Position numbers and translations under genes: made by a program
Assembly (NCBI GenBank): GCA_964390365.1
Contig: CAYMHW010000001.1
Coordinates: forward strand, 1 to 64,000
Direction of reading: 5' to 3'
DNA length: 64,000 nt
DNA from: JALQTD01 sp964390365
Lineage (GTDB): Bacteria; Bacteroidota; Bacteroidia; Flavobacteriales_D; Sanyastnellaceae
In this document: positions 9,419 to 17,190 of the stretch, piece after piece
Numbering within the stretch: position 1 is the first letter of the stretch
Layout: the number at the start of each line of letters is the position of its first letter
The notes under the pieces: model-generated
Seen by the model: only the letters and a program-made list of their open reading frames with translations
The model's database searches: none
What the model was told of the DNA's origin: nothing

Positions 9419-10236
9419 AGCTTGCTCCCAACGCCTGCGGAAAGTCCACCTCCTAAAATGGGGTAGGAGCCCACAGGTCCCACGCCATAGCCGGCCGTCA
9501 ACCAAATGCCCCAATCGCGCTTGCCCCAAAACGAGCTCCTCCCCACCCAGGCCACTTCAAACCCGAGGGACTCCGATTCAATCGGTGAGGGATTCGTTGC
9601 GTCTGCTCGCTCCGTTCCGAGGAACACGAGGGCGTCTGCAGTCAGTTGCATCGAAGCCGTTCCTTGCGCCCGGTAAGCCGCACCGTTTACCTCCCGCATG
9701 ATTGCAATGTGCTGCGAGCGGAACAATCCCACACCCGCAGCCAATTCGGTATACGTCACGTTCTCCGAAGAACCGAAGGGGGAATACCGGGTATCGCGGA
9801 AGCCCAACCCGCCGTGCACCCCAAAGCGGGACTTCCGATCAATCGGCGTCTCCGTCCGGTACTTCGTAATGACATCTCCCGATGAAGTGGACATCAAGGT
9901 GATGGGTTTCATTTTCGTTTTTGTGGACGCGTTGAGGAAGAACAGCCCCGAGGCGCGCATCGAGGGAGAAACCGAGTTGTCCAGCAACGTCATCAATGAA
10001 GGCAGCCGCACGGTGAACACCCCGAGGTCTTTGTTGAAGTAATCGATTTTCATGCCGTCGCGCACGTTGCTTTGCGTGGCGCCGAAGGACAGCAAGATGG
10101 TGGCCAAATCGTCAGGAGAATTCGACAGGATTTCATACTCCATGGTGGTCCCGTCTTCAAATTCAGCCGTTACACGTTGCGATAAGGCCGAACTCGCAGC
10201 GAGCACCGCCGCGGCGAATAATAAAATGCGTTGCAT
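9415..10236 (-). CDS. Exported protein of unknown function, possibly outer-membrane beta-barrel
   Basis: This encodes 273 residues with a clear signal peptide (MQRILLFAAAVLAASSALSQ). The remainder is rich in alternating polar/hydrophobic strands and glycine (GVHGGLGFRDTRY, AAGVGLF, TAGYGVGPVG) and ends SAGVGSKL. This suggests a small outer-membrane barrel or beta-rich periplasmic protein. I do not recognise the family. It lies 24 bp after crtYcd and overlaps the protease lipoprotein by 4 bp (GTGA), so it appears to be part of the carotenoid transcription unit. Confidence 0.7.
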   Translation of the reverse strand: MQRILLFAAAVLAASSALSQRVTAEFEDGTTMEYEILSNSPDDLATILLSFGATQSNVRDGMKIDYFNKDLGVFTVRLPSLMTLLDNSVSPSMRASGLFFLNASTKTKMKPITLMSTSSGDVITKYRTETPIDRKSRFGVHGGLGFRDTRYSPFGSSENVTYTELAAGVGLFRSQHIAIMREVNGAAYRAQGTASMQLTADALVFLGTERADATNPSPIESESLGFEVAWVGRSSFWGKRDWGIWLTAGYGVGPVGSYPILGGGLSAGVGSKL

Positions 10237-10260
10237 GGTTCAATCAATTGCGGCGCCAAC

Positions 10261-10998
10261 TTACCGCAAATTCCGCTTGCTTCGACGCTCCAACGCCTCC
10301 AATCCGGCGACGTGCAGGACCATGAGCAGCAGGCCGTAAACCAAGTCGTCTGCGGGCATGGAGAAGATGCGCCACCTGGTGTTCTCGTCGTTGTTGTACC
10401 AAACGATTTGGTCTGCAACGATTTCCGGCTCGCGGTGGAGGAGGGGGTAGGCCGTGAAGTCGATGCCAGTGAGCACCCCGTTGCTGATGATGAAGGGAAC
10501 GAGCAGCACGGCGTAGGCGAACCAAAAATGCCCGAACCACCGATTCGGCCGGAACAGCAGGAACGACAGGGTTAGAAAGAGGACGGTGGCGGTGGTGGCG
10601 GGGTAGATTTGGCCTGCAAACTCCCACGCCAACCAAGCGGAAAACAGCCAAACCGCCAACGTCACCGAGCGCGCCCCGAAGCGAAACGCCCCCACCGACG
10701 GCACATAATGCTTCAGCGTGGCGTACGTGAACGTGCACGCATACGGCACGGCGATGAAAAAGCCCCACTCCTCGATGGGCAAGCCCAGCAGGTCAATCCC
10801 CACCAAATAATCCGGATTGAAGCCCCAAACCCCGCGCTCCGTGAACAGCACATCCCACGCCACGAACCCCGCGAGCACCGCAGCATTCACCGGCCAGTAG
10901 GAGCGCCACTGCTTGTAAAACGCCACCCGCCGATCAAAGCTCAACAGGAGCGTCGGAAGCAGAACCGCCAAATCAACCCAAAGGTACAGGGCGTTCAT
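10261..10998 (-). CDS. crtYcd: Lycopene cyclase, CrtYcd (fused heterodimeric) type
   Basis: This 245-residue polytopic membrane protein has two lycopene-cyclase domains in tandem. The first carries the catalytic signature LPIEEWGFF (about residue 75), matching PxEExxF of CrtYc/CrtYd enzymes. The second has the counterpart MPADDLVYGLLLMV near residue 220. Six to seven hydrophobic helices are visible. The family forms beta-ionone rings at one or both ends of lycopene; related Bacteroidota enzymes are known to act in monocyclic as well as bicyclic pathways. The gene overlaps crtZ by 4 bp, as expected for coupled translation within the operon. Confidence 0.88.
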   Translation of the reverse strand: MNALYLWVDLAVLLPTLLLSFDRRVAFYKQWRSYWPVNAAVLAGFVAWDVLFTERGVWGFNPDYLVGIDLLGLPIEEWGFFIAVPYACTFTYATLKHYVPSVGAFRFGARSVTLAVWLFSAWLAWEFAGQIYPATTATVLFLTLSFLLFRPNRWFGHFWFAYAVLLVPFIISNGVLTGIDFTAYPLLHREPEIVADQIVWYNNDENTRWRIFSMPADDLVYGLLLMVLHVAGLEALERRSKRNLR

Positions 10999-11471
10999 GA
11001 CCGCTGGCGTTCAAGGCTCGCCCGCGCTTCACGGAAGTATTTCGGTGGTACATACAGCATGCCGAAGCACTCACCGTCCTCTTTCCCGAGGTGCTTGTGG
11101 TGCACCTTGTGCGCCTTTCGAATGGCCATAAAATACACGTTCTGAGTGCGTTTGAACCACGGGAAACGCTGGTGAATGAACACATCATGCACCAGGAAAT
11201 AGGCCAAACCATACACCGCAATGCCCACCCCGATCCAGAGCTTAAAATCTCCTCCGGCCATGAGCCCCGTCATGATTCCGAGTGCACTCGGCACGGCGAA
11301 AATGAGGAAGAACGCATCGTTCTTTTCAAAAAAACCTGGGCCGTGCGTGTGGTGGTCTTCGTGGAAAAACCACATCGCTCCATGCATCAAGTATTTGTGG
11401 GCCAACCACGCAACGCCTTCCATTCCGATGAAAGTGCCGACGACCCAAGCTGCTGCAATCCAACCGTTCAT
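10995..11471 (-). CDS. crtZ: Beta-carotene hydroxylase, CrtZ type
   Basis: This encodes 158 residues from ATG 11471 and belongs to the non-haem di-iron fatty-acid hydroxylase superfamily. Histidine motifs are visible: HKYLMH, HEDHH (preceding THGP), HDVFIHQRF and HKVHHKH. Length and spacing fit bacterial CrtZ, which adds the 3-hydroxyl to the beta-ionone ring. Four hydrophobic segments place it in the inner membrane. It starts one base after the stop of cruF and overlaps crtYcd by 4 bp, so ring formation and ring hydroxylation are encoded together. Confidence 0.93.
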   Translation of the reverse strand: MNGWIAAAWVVGTFIGMEGVAWLAHKYLMHGAMWFFHEDHHTHGPGFFEKNDAFFLIFAVPSALGIMTGLMAGGDFKLWIGVGIAVYGLAYFLVHDVFIHQRFPWFKRTQNVYFMAIRKAHKVHHKHLGKEDGECFGMLYVPPKYFREARASLERQRS

Positions 11472-11472
11472 T

Positions 11473-12126
11473 TCAAGACCATTCTAACCAGTTCAACACG
11501 ATGAAGAAAACCGCCATCATCCACCACAGCCCCCGCCAAACCCGCTGGTGCTCTGGCGAAGGTACAGCGGGAGCGAACAGAAGCAATACAAAGGAAACCA
11601 CCCACCACGACCCAAAGTTCCACCACGGAATGGATTGCCCCGCGACGTCCCAAGAAGGAGAAGCCATCCATGGGATTTGGTCCGCTGACCACGCCCACCA
11701 CTTCGCTCGGATGGCCACCGGTTCAATGAGGCCATCCATGGCGGTCATCAGCGTGGCCCCCAAACCAGCTTGCACCCAACGACCGCCCACATCGTAGCGG
11801 CTTCCCTGCAGCAACAGGAGCCACATCCAACCGAGGAGCAAAGGAACCCCGGCAATCACGGGCCCAAGCGTTGAGCCATAGGAATACGCGCCGAACAACA
11901 TGCCCGACTGCACGCCGACGACTTCAGCTGCATAACCCGCCGCGGCCACTCCCCACCACCACGCGGTGCGCGCCGGCCAAGCGTGCCAGAGCGCTAACCC
12001 GCCAGCGACCAGCAAATTCAAAGGCGTAAGCGGCCAAATCCACTCGCCATGCCCCAACACCACCCCGGCAATGCCCACGGCGTGCAGGATGGCGATCACA
12101 CCCAATGCGATTCCCTTGGTTTTCAT
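11473..12126 (-). CDS. cruF: Carotenoid 1',2'-hydratase-like membrane protein (CruF/DUF422)
   Basis: ATG 12126 overlaps the crtD stop by 4 bp and gives 217 residues with six or seven hydrophobic helices. It matches the Caroten_synth (DUF422) family, with conserved stretches MLFGAYSYGSTLGP, GVPLLLGWMW and MDGLIEPVA. Characterised members (CruF, bisanhydrobacterioruberin hydratase) add water to the acyclic psi end group. The placement between crtD and crtZ is what is seen in bacteria making saproxanthin, myxol or flexixanthin. The assignment to hydratase activity rests on family and context. Confidence 0.82.
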   Translation of the reverse strand: MKTKGIALGVIAILHAVGIAGVVLGHGEWIWPLTPLNLLVAGGLALWHAWPARTAWWWGVAAAGYAAEVVGVQSGMLFGAYSYGSTLGPVIAGVPLLLGWMWLLLLQGSRYDVGGRWVQAGLGATLMTAMDGLIEPVAIRAKWWAWSADQIPWMASPSWDVAGQSIPWWNFGSWWVVSFVLLLFAPAVPSPEHQRVWRGLWWMMAVFFIVLNWLEWS

Positions 12127-13634
12127 GGGATGGGCTCGTTTTCCTTGACCAAATCGCTGACGATCTTGCCGCTGAGTAGGCACAGTGGGATGCCGCCTCC
12201 GGGGTGGACACTCCCGCCGCAGAAATACAGTCCCTGCACGTCCTTCGACCGGTTGCGATGCCGCAAGAATGCGGCTGCAGGGGAGTTGGAACTGGTGCCA
12301 TAGAGGGCGCCTTTCCAACTGGACGTTCGCCCTTCGATGTCACGCGGTGTCAACCGGGCTTCGGCCTCAATGAAATCCGCAACGGATTCCGAAGGCGCCA
12401 ACTCACCCGCAGCACGGAGAGCGGCATCCACGCGGCGTATCGTAGCCCCTTTCAAGGCGGCAATGCGCGCCTCCGTCATGTGCTCCGGATCGGCCGCCAC
12501 GTTCAGCAGGACAAACCAATTCTCACCTCCGTCCGGCGCATCCCCGGGCTCAAGCTTGGACGAAATGTGCACGTACACAGTCGGGTCCTCCGCAGGATCG
12601 CCCTGAGAACGGATGGCCTCGAATTCCTTTGCATAGTCCTCGCTGAAAAACAAGTTGTGCAAGTGAAGCGAAGGAAATGACCGGCGAACGCCCCAATAAA
12701 AAATCAAGCCCGAGGTCGAGCGTTCACGCGCCAAGGCTGCATGGGGTCTCGGACGGTGGGGAAGGAGGCGCGTGTACGTCGGGTGGATGTCCGCATTGCT
12801 GACCACCAAATCGGCCGGGAATCGATGATCGCCCGCGAGCACTCCCCTTACGCGGTTGCCATCGAGTAGGATTTCATCAGCTGTGGTGTTGAAAACGAAT
12901 CGAACGCCCGCGCACTCCGCCAGTCGGTGCAAATGGCGGGTAATGGCAATCATTCCGCCTTCCGGGAAGAAGGTGCCCATGGCGTGCTCCAAATGCGGAA
13001 TCACCTGCAACATCGCAGGCGCACGCATCGGATCGGATCCATTGTACGTCGCGTACCGATCGAGGAACTGCACAAGTTCTGCATCCAAACCGTACCCCGC
13101 ATTGCGCCGATGAAACGTGCCCATCAGAGGCAACCTCAACGCGTCCTTCCCCACATGCCGCAACCGCTCCCAAGAATACGTCGATCGCTCGTGCAAGCTG
13201 GACTCCAAGAACAACGGCCGCGTTGCTTCGAACGCCGCGGTCGAGTCGGCGAGGTACCGCTCCAACCGCGCTCCCATTTCCGCGCCCCACGTGTCGTCCA
13301 CCGATGCAGCGCGCTTCTCCGGATCCGACCAAGCCACCCACGTCCGACCACTGGGCCAGAAGTAATGCGCCGAGCGATCCAATTGCCGGTAGCGGAAAGG
13401 AGGGAGGCCCGGGTGTTGAGCTCGAACCAAAGCATCCAGCTCCATCACCAAATCCGGCCACGTAAACAACGAAGGCCCCGCGTCAAACCGGTACCCGCCC
13501 ACCTGGACTTCCCGGAGTTTGCCCCCCGGCTCCTCAGCCTGCTCCAAAGCGGTCACGCGCCAACCCTGCATCGCCAACCGAATGGCCGCCGAAAGCCCCG
13601 CCACGCCCGCTCCGATGACGACCGCCTCCTTCAT
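12123..13634 (-). CDS. crtD: Carotenoid 3,4-desaturase-like FAD enzyme (CrtD type)
   Basis: ATG 13634 overlaps the idi stop by 4 bp (ATGA) and gives 503 residues. The Rossmann dinucleotide-binding motif VVIGAGVAGLSAAIRLA lies at the N-terminus. The CrtI-family C-terminal FAD signature GLYFCGGSVHPGGGIPL is followed by a closing helix. Length and family fit a second phytoene-desaturase-like enzyme. Because a better CrtI candidate (15492-17030) is present and cruF follows directly, this copy is best read as the 3',4'-desaturase acting on the hydrated acyclic end. Substrate specificity cannot be read from sequence alone. Confidence 0.82.
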   Translation of the reverse strand: MKEAVVIGAGVAGLSAAIRLAMQGWRVTALEQAEEPGGKLREVQVGGYRFDAGPSLFTWPDLVMELDALVRAQHPGLPPFRYRQLDRSAHYFWPSGRTWVAWSDPEKRAASVDDTWGAEMGARLERYLADSTAAFEATRPLFLESSLHERSTYSWERLRHVGKDALRLPLMGTFHRRNAGYGLDAELVQFLDRYATYNGSDPMRAPAMLQVIPHLEHAMGTFFPEGGMIAITRHLHRLAECAGVRFVFNTTADEILLDGNRVRGVLAGDHRFPADLVVSNADIHPTYTRLLPHRPRPHAALARERSTSGLIFYWGVRRSFPSLHLHNLFFSEDYAKEFEAIRSQGDPAEDPTVYVHISSKLEPGDAPDGGENWFVLLNVAADPEHMTEARIAALKGATIRRVDAALRAAGELAPSESVADFIEAEARLTPRDIEGRTSSWKGALYGTSSNSPAAAFLRHRNRSKDVQGLYFCGGSVHPGGGIPLCLLSGKIVSDLVKENEPIP

Positions 13635-14161
13635 GCCTTGCGGGTTGCCCGCGCCATCACCTCCGGGAAACAAATCCGAAACCAAGCAGTGAATCGCTCG
13701 GGGTGCGCCGCCAGTTCGTCAGACAATTCATCCAACGCCACGTAGCGGTACGCGGCAACCTCCTCCGGATTGATGCGCGGCTCGGCATCGGTTACGCCCG
13801 TTAGCACGTGATCGAGCTCGTGTTCGGTCAGGTCGTGATCCAATTCCGCTCGGTAGATGAAATGAAAGGCCCGCTCCATGTTCGCCTCCATTCCCATTTC
13901 CTCCATCAAGCGCCGGTGGGCGGCCTCCTCGACGGTTTCGCCGTCGCGCGGATGGCTGCAACAGGTGTTCGTCCAAAGTCCCCCCGAATGGTATTTGTCA
14001 TGGGCCCGCTGGTGCAGCAACAATTCCCCACGCGTGTTGAACAGGAAGATGCTGAAGGCCCGGTGCAGCAGGCCGCGCTCGTGGGCCTCCATTTTTTCCA
14101 TGGTACCGATGGCGCGGTCGCTTTCGTCGACTAAAATGACATATTCCTTATCCAAGGTCAT
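13631..14161 (-). CDS. idi: Isopentenyl-diphosphate delta-isomerase, type I
   Basis: This 176-residue Nudix-fold enzyme interconverts isopentenyl and dimethylallyl diphosphate, supplying primers for carotenoid synthesis. The active-site cysteine and metal-binding motif are visible in LWTNTCCSHPRDGE; the Nudix-like helix REEMGM-type segment is LMEEMGME. A second conserved stretch, ELDHDLTEHELDHV, carries metal-binding residues. It overlaps both neighbours by 4 bp, so it is embedded in the operon. Confidence 0.95.
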   Translation of the reverse strand: MTLDKEYVILVDESDRAIGTMEKMEAHERGLLHRAFSIFLFNTRGELLLHQRAHDKYHSGGLWTNTCCSHPRDGETVEEAAHRRLMEEMGMEANMERAFHFIYRAELDHDLTEHELDHVLTGVTDAEPRINPEEVAAYRYVALDELSDELAAHPERFTAWFRICFPEVMARATRKA

Positions 14162-14640
14162 GGTTCAAGGGCGAAGGTTGCTTCTACGAAGTTCTCAAAT
14201 CGGGGGGATTCGGACCAAAACCCTTCCTCAAGCGCCTCCAAGCACCTCCTCCGATCTTCCTCCAATTCCGCCCGATACCCCAGAAACTTCGGCGCACTCG
14301 ATTGAATTCCATACCGGACCAACCGCAAGTTCGGCGCTTCCGGCTGCTCCAGGATGACAGCTTCCAACGCATCGCGCCACGTCACAAACGTGTTCCATTG
14401 GTCGATGGGATTCCAACCGTGGTTCGCATGGATCATCTCAGCTGCAGCCCGAAAAGCGGTAACCTCTGCGGGAGATAGGTTGCCTGAAGGCGCGGTTTGG
14501 ACAAAGTTCAAATAGGCCGCTGCCTCAGCGGGTTCTTGCCACCGCTCACACACCACCCGATAAGCGTCCAACCACGGCGATTGCGCCCAAGCCGACAACG
14601 TCAGCGACACCCCCAACAGCAACGCCCAAGCCTTTCGCAT
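14158..14640 (-). CDS. Small exported protein of unknown function inside the carotenoid operon
   Basis: ATG 14640 forms TGATG with the crtB stop, giving 160 residues; an in-frame TTG lies one codon earlier. The signal peptide is MRKAWALLLGVSLTLSAWAQ. The mature part is helical and rich in Trp, Glu and Arg (VCERWQEPAEAAAYLNFV, NPIDQWNTFVTW, ELEEDRRRCLEAL). No catalytic motif is seen and I do not recognise the family. Its strict operonic position between crtB and idi suggests a role tied to the pigment, perhaps placement or export-side handling, but that is inference. Confidence 0.7.
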   Translation of the reverse strand: MRKAWALLLGVSLTLSAWAQSPWLDAYRVVCERWQEPAEAAAYLNFVQTAPSGNLSPAEVTAFRAAAEMIHANHGWNPIDQWNTFVTWRDALEAVILEQPEAPNLRLVRYGIQSSAPKFLGYRAELEEDRRRCLEALEEGFWSESPRFENFVEATFALEP

Positions 14641-15482
14641 CAAAGCAAATTCAGCTGGTGCCGGACGAATGAGCCGAAGAACAACGTCGCCTTCTTCGAA
14701 TTGGGGATCCGAATGCGCTCCTCGAGGATGCGCTCGCTTGGCAGTTGCTTGATTTTTTGGAACAGCCGCAGGTAGTAGATGTAGGCCACGTAAACGCCCA
14801 AACGGCTTTCCTTCGGCAATTGGATGATGCCCGCATACGCGGCCTCGAAGTCCGCCCCAATTTCCTGTTCAATCCGCGCCTTCGTTTCGTCGTTGAACTC
14901 TTCCATGTCCAGGCCGGGGAAGTAAGTGCGGCCCATCTCCATGTAGTCGGCCCGCATGTCCCGAAGGAAGTTGATTTTTTGAAACGCTGCACCGAGGCGA
15001 CGGGCGGGGGGCAGGAGCTTTTTGTACATCGCATTGTCTCCACTGACGAAAACGCGCAGGCACATGAGGCCCACTACTTCGGCCGAACCGACGATGTACT
15101 CTTCAAATCCCGTGCGGTCATAGACTTGGCGATCGAGGTCCCACTCCATGCTGCGGAGGAACAAATCCACGTGCTCCCGGTCGATGCTGTGCTCGTGGTA
15201 GGCCACTTGGAACGCCTGCAAAATGGGGTTCATGCTGAACCGGCGCTCCAAGGCCAAATAGGTGTCGTGCTTGAACTCGTCGAAGAGCTCGCGCTGGTTT
15301 TGGTCATGAAAGGAGTCCACGATTTCATCGGCAAACCGAACGAATCCGTAAATCGCATAAATCGCATCGCGCACCTGCGGAGCCAAGAACCGGATGCCCA
15401 GGCTGAACGACGTGCTGTAACTTCGGGTGGTTCGGTTGCTGCACGCTTGGCAGACTTGGTTGTAGAGGGCGATTTTGTCCAT
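14640..15482 (-). CDS. crtB: Phytoene synthase
   Basis: ATG 15482 gives 280 residues (MDKIALYNQV). The squalene/phytoene synthase family is shown by the first aspartate-rich motif FADEIVD, the second motif NFLRDMRADYMEMGRTYFP, and the N-terminal RSYSTSFSLG. It condenses two GGPP molecules to phytoene at the inner membrane. It lies 9 bp after crtI. No GGPP synthase (crtE) is present in the window, so the substrate must come from a gene elsewhere. Confidence 0.95.
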   Translation of the reverse strand: MDKIALYNQVCQACSNRTTRSYSTSFSLGIRFLAPQVRDAIYAIYGFVRFADEIVDSFHDQNQRELFDEFKHDTYLALERRFSMNPILQAFQVAYHEHSIDREHVDLFLRSMEWDLDRQVYDRTGFEEYIVGSAEVVGLMCLRVFVSGDNAMYKKLLPPARRLGAAFQKINFLRDMRADYMEMGRTYFPGLDMEEFNDETKARIEQEIGADFEAAYAGIIQLPKESRLGVYVAYIYYLRLFQKIKQLPSERILEERIRIPNSKKATLFFGSFVRHQLNLL

Positions 15483-15491
15483 GACCTTCAA

Positions 15492-17030
15492 TTAACCGAT
15501 GGTGGCCGACTCAAGTTCACGGCGCGTTGATTTTCCCGTTCGCTTCAAGTAGCGATCGGCCTCATTGGCCGCCACATCCCCGCTGATGAGGCTCGGGGGA
15601 ACCCCCGGGCCGGGCGTGGTCAGTTGGCCGGTGAAAAACAGCCCAGGCAACTTGCTCCGCATCTTCGGCTTCAAGAAGGCGGTTTGCTTCAAGGTGTTGG
15701 CCAAACCGTAAGCATTGCCCTTAAACGCAGAATAATCCGAAATGAACTCCTCGTGCGCAAAGCTCCGCTTGTAGACAATGTGCGGCCGAATGTCCACGCC
15801 AGTATGCGCCTCCAACCGCGTCAACAGCTCGTCGAAGTACCGGTCGCGCAATCCCGGCTCATCCGTCAGCCCCGGAGCAACGGGAATCAGGAAGAACAGG
15901 TTTTCGCACCCCTCGGGCGCCACCGAAGCGTCCGTGACCGACGGCGCCGAAACATAAAACAGCGGATTTTCCGGCCACGTCTTCGAATCGTAAATGGTCT
16001 CCGCATGCGGGCCAAACGGCGTGTCAAAGAACAAGTTGTGGTGCTCCAACCCCTGAACCCGTCGATCCACGCCGACATAAAACAGCAACGAGCTGGGCGA
16101 CATCGTGCGCTTTTCCCAGTACGCTGCATCGTAGCGCCGATAGGCCTCGGGCAACAGGCGCTGTTCCACATGGTGGTAATCGGCGCCCGCCACCACGGTG
16201 GCTGCCCGACGCACGGAACCGTCTTTCAACGTTACTCCTGAAACCGCTTGATCGGCCACATCGATGCTGGCCACTTCCACGCCGTATTCGAACGCAACGC
16301 CATGGCGTTCGGCCACCCGAACCATGGCGCGGACGATCTCGTGCATTCCGCCCATGGGATACCACGTACCGAGCATCGTGTCCGCGTAGTTCATCAGGCT
16401 GTACAGGGCCGGAGTTTGTTCTGGTTTCGCCCCCAAAAAAAGCACCGGAAACTCCATCAACTGCAGGATTTTCGGGTGCTTGAAGTACTTCCGAACGTGC
16501 TCGCTGAACGACTTGAACAAGGTCAATTTCGTCGCATTGTAAATCGTGGAAGCCTGGGCGAATTCCATGGGGGAGTGGGCGGTCTTGCGAACAAATTGCC
16601 CCATTCCGATGGTGTATTTCACCCGCGCTTCTTCCATGAACGCTTCGAGCTGGTCACCCGAGCCCGGTTCAATCGCCTCAAATTGCGTCTTCAGTTTATC
16701 GAAATCCGCTTCGACGGACCACGGCGCATCCTCAAACCAAACTTTATACGAGGGATCAAGTCGGACCAAATTCAGTTCTCGATGAACGTCAGTACCGAAC
16801 ATGTCAAAATATTCCTCGAACACATCAGGCATCCAGTACCAACTCGGCCCCATGTCGAAAGTGAAACCGTCCGTCTTGAAGACTCGGCATCGACCACCAG
16901 CGTGGTCATGTCGCTCCAACACAGTTACTCGGTAGCCTTTCTTGGCGAGTGACGTGGCAGCTGCGATTCCTGCGAATCCAGCTCCGATGACCAAGGCGTC
17001 TTGGGCACCTCCGGGGATGCTGTCGTTCAT
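15492..17030 (-). CDS. crtI: Phytoene desaturase
   Basis: The ATG at 17030 is chosen (512 residues, MNDSIPGGAQDALVIGAG); an ATG at 17057 and a TTG at 17066 are in frame upstream. The N-terminal FAD motif is VIGAGFAGIAAATSLAKKG, followed by the ERHDHAGGRCR second strand. The C-terminal carotenoid-desaturase signature GLFFTGQLTTPGPGVPPSLIS is clear. The enzyme converts phytoene to lycopene. As the first gene of the minus-strand unit it is preceded by the only sizeable intergenic space, so the main carotenoid promoter should lie at 17067-17140. Confidence 0.93.
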   Translation of the reverse strand: MNDSIPGGAQDALVIGAGFAGIAAATSLAKKGYRVTVLERHDHAGGRCRVFKTDGFTFDMGPSWYWMPDVFEEYFDMFGTDVHRELNLVRLDPSYKVWFEDAPWSVEADFDKLKTQFEAIEPGSGDQLEAFMEEARVKYTIGMGQFVRKTAHSPMEFAQASTIYNATKLTLFKSFSEHVRKYFKHPKILQLMEFPVLFLGAKPEQTPALYSLMNYADTMLGTWYPMGGMHEIVRAMVRVAERHGVAFEYGVEVASIDVADQAVSGVTLKDGSVRRAATVVAGADYHHVEQRLLPEAYRRYDAAYWEKRTMSPSSLLFYVGVDRRVQGLEHHNLFFDTPFGPHAETIYDSKTWPENPLFYVSAPSVTDASVAPEGCENLFFLIPVAPGLTDEPGLRDRYFDELLTRLEAHTGVDIRPHIVYKRSFAHEEFISDYSAFKGNAYGLANTLKQTAFLKPKMRSKLPGLFFTGQLTTPGPGVPPSLISGDVAANEADRYLKRTGKSTRRELESATIG

Positions 17031-17066
17031 GTTGATGTGAACAATGTCGTTCAACATTCGGTTCAA

Positions 17067-17140
17067 CCGACATCTTTAACATTCCGCCAAATCAACCCTT
17101 TTGAATGATAATAAACATTATGTTAAACGAAAGTTCGGAC
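17067..17140 (-). promoter_or_regulatory. Presumed control region of the carotenoid operon
   Basis: This AT-rich stretch lies between the TPR-gene terminator and crtI. On the minus strand TTGATTTG (17088-17095) matches the -7 box TAnnTTTG at 7 of 8 positions. Upstream of it are a perfect 11-bp palindrome AACATTATGTT (17114-17124) and an overlapping inverted repeat ATAAT-AAAC-ATTAT. These could be a repressor or activator site. No regulator gene (for example a MerR/CarH type) is present in the window. Confidence 0.4.
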
Positions 17141-17171
17141 AAAAGAAAAGGACGCCTTTCCGACGTCCTTT
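17136..17171 (-). terminator. Rho-independent terminator of the TPR gene
   Basis: AAAGGACG (17147-17154) pairs perfectly with CGTCCTTT (17164-17171) around a 9-nt loop. On the minus strand the hairpin is followed by the U-rich tract TTCTTTTGTCC. It lies 20 bp after the stop of the TPR gene at 17191 and separates that gene from the carotenoid unit. Confidence 0.85.
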
Positions 17172-17190
17172 CCTGATTGATCTTGTCAAC

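Noticed and set aside
12123..17030. Two CrtI-like genes considered as a duplicated phytoene desaturase
   Set aside because: The two proteins are clearly divergent in their N-terminal and C-terminal signatures, and the second is next to cruF. A CrtD role explains it better than redundancy.
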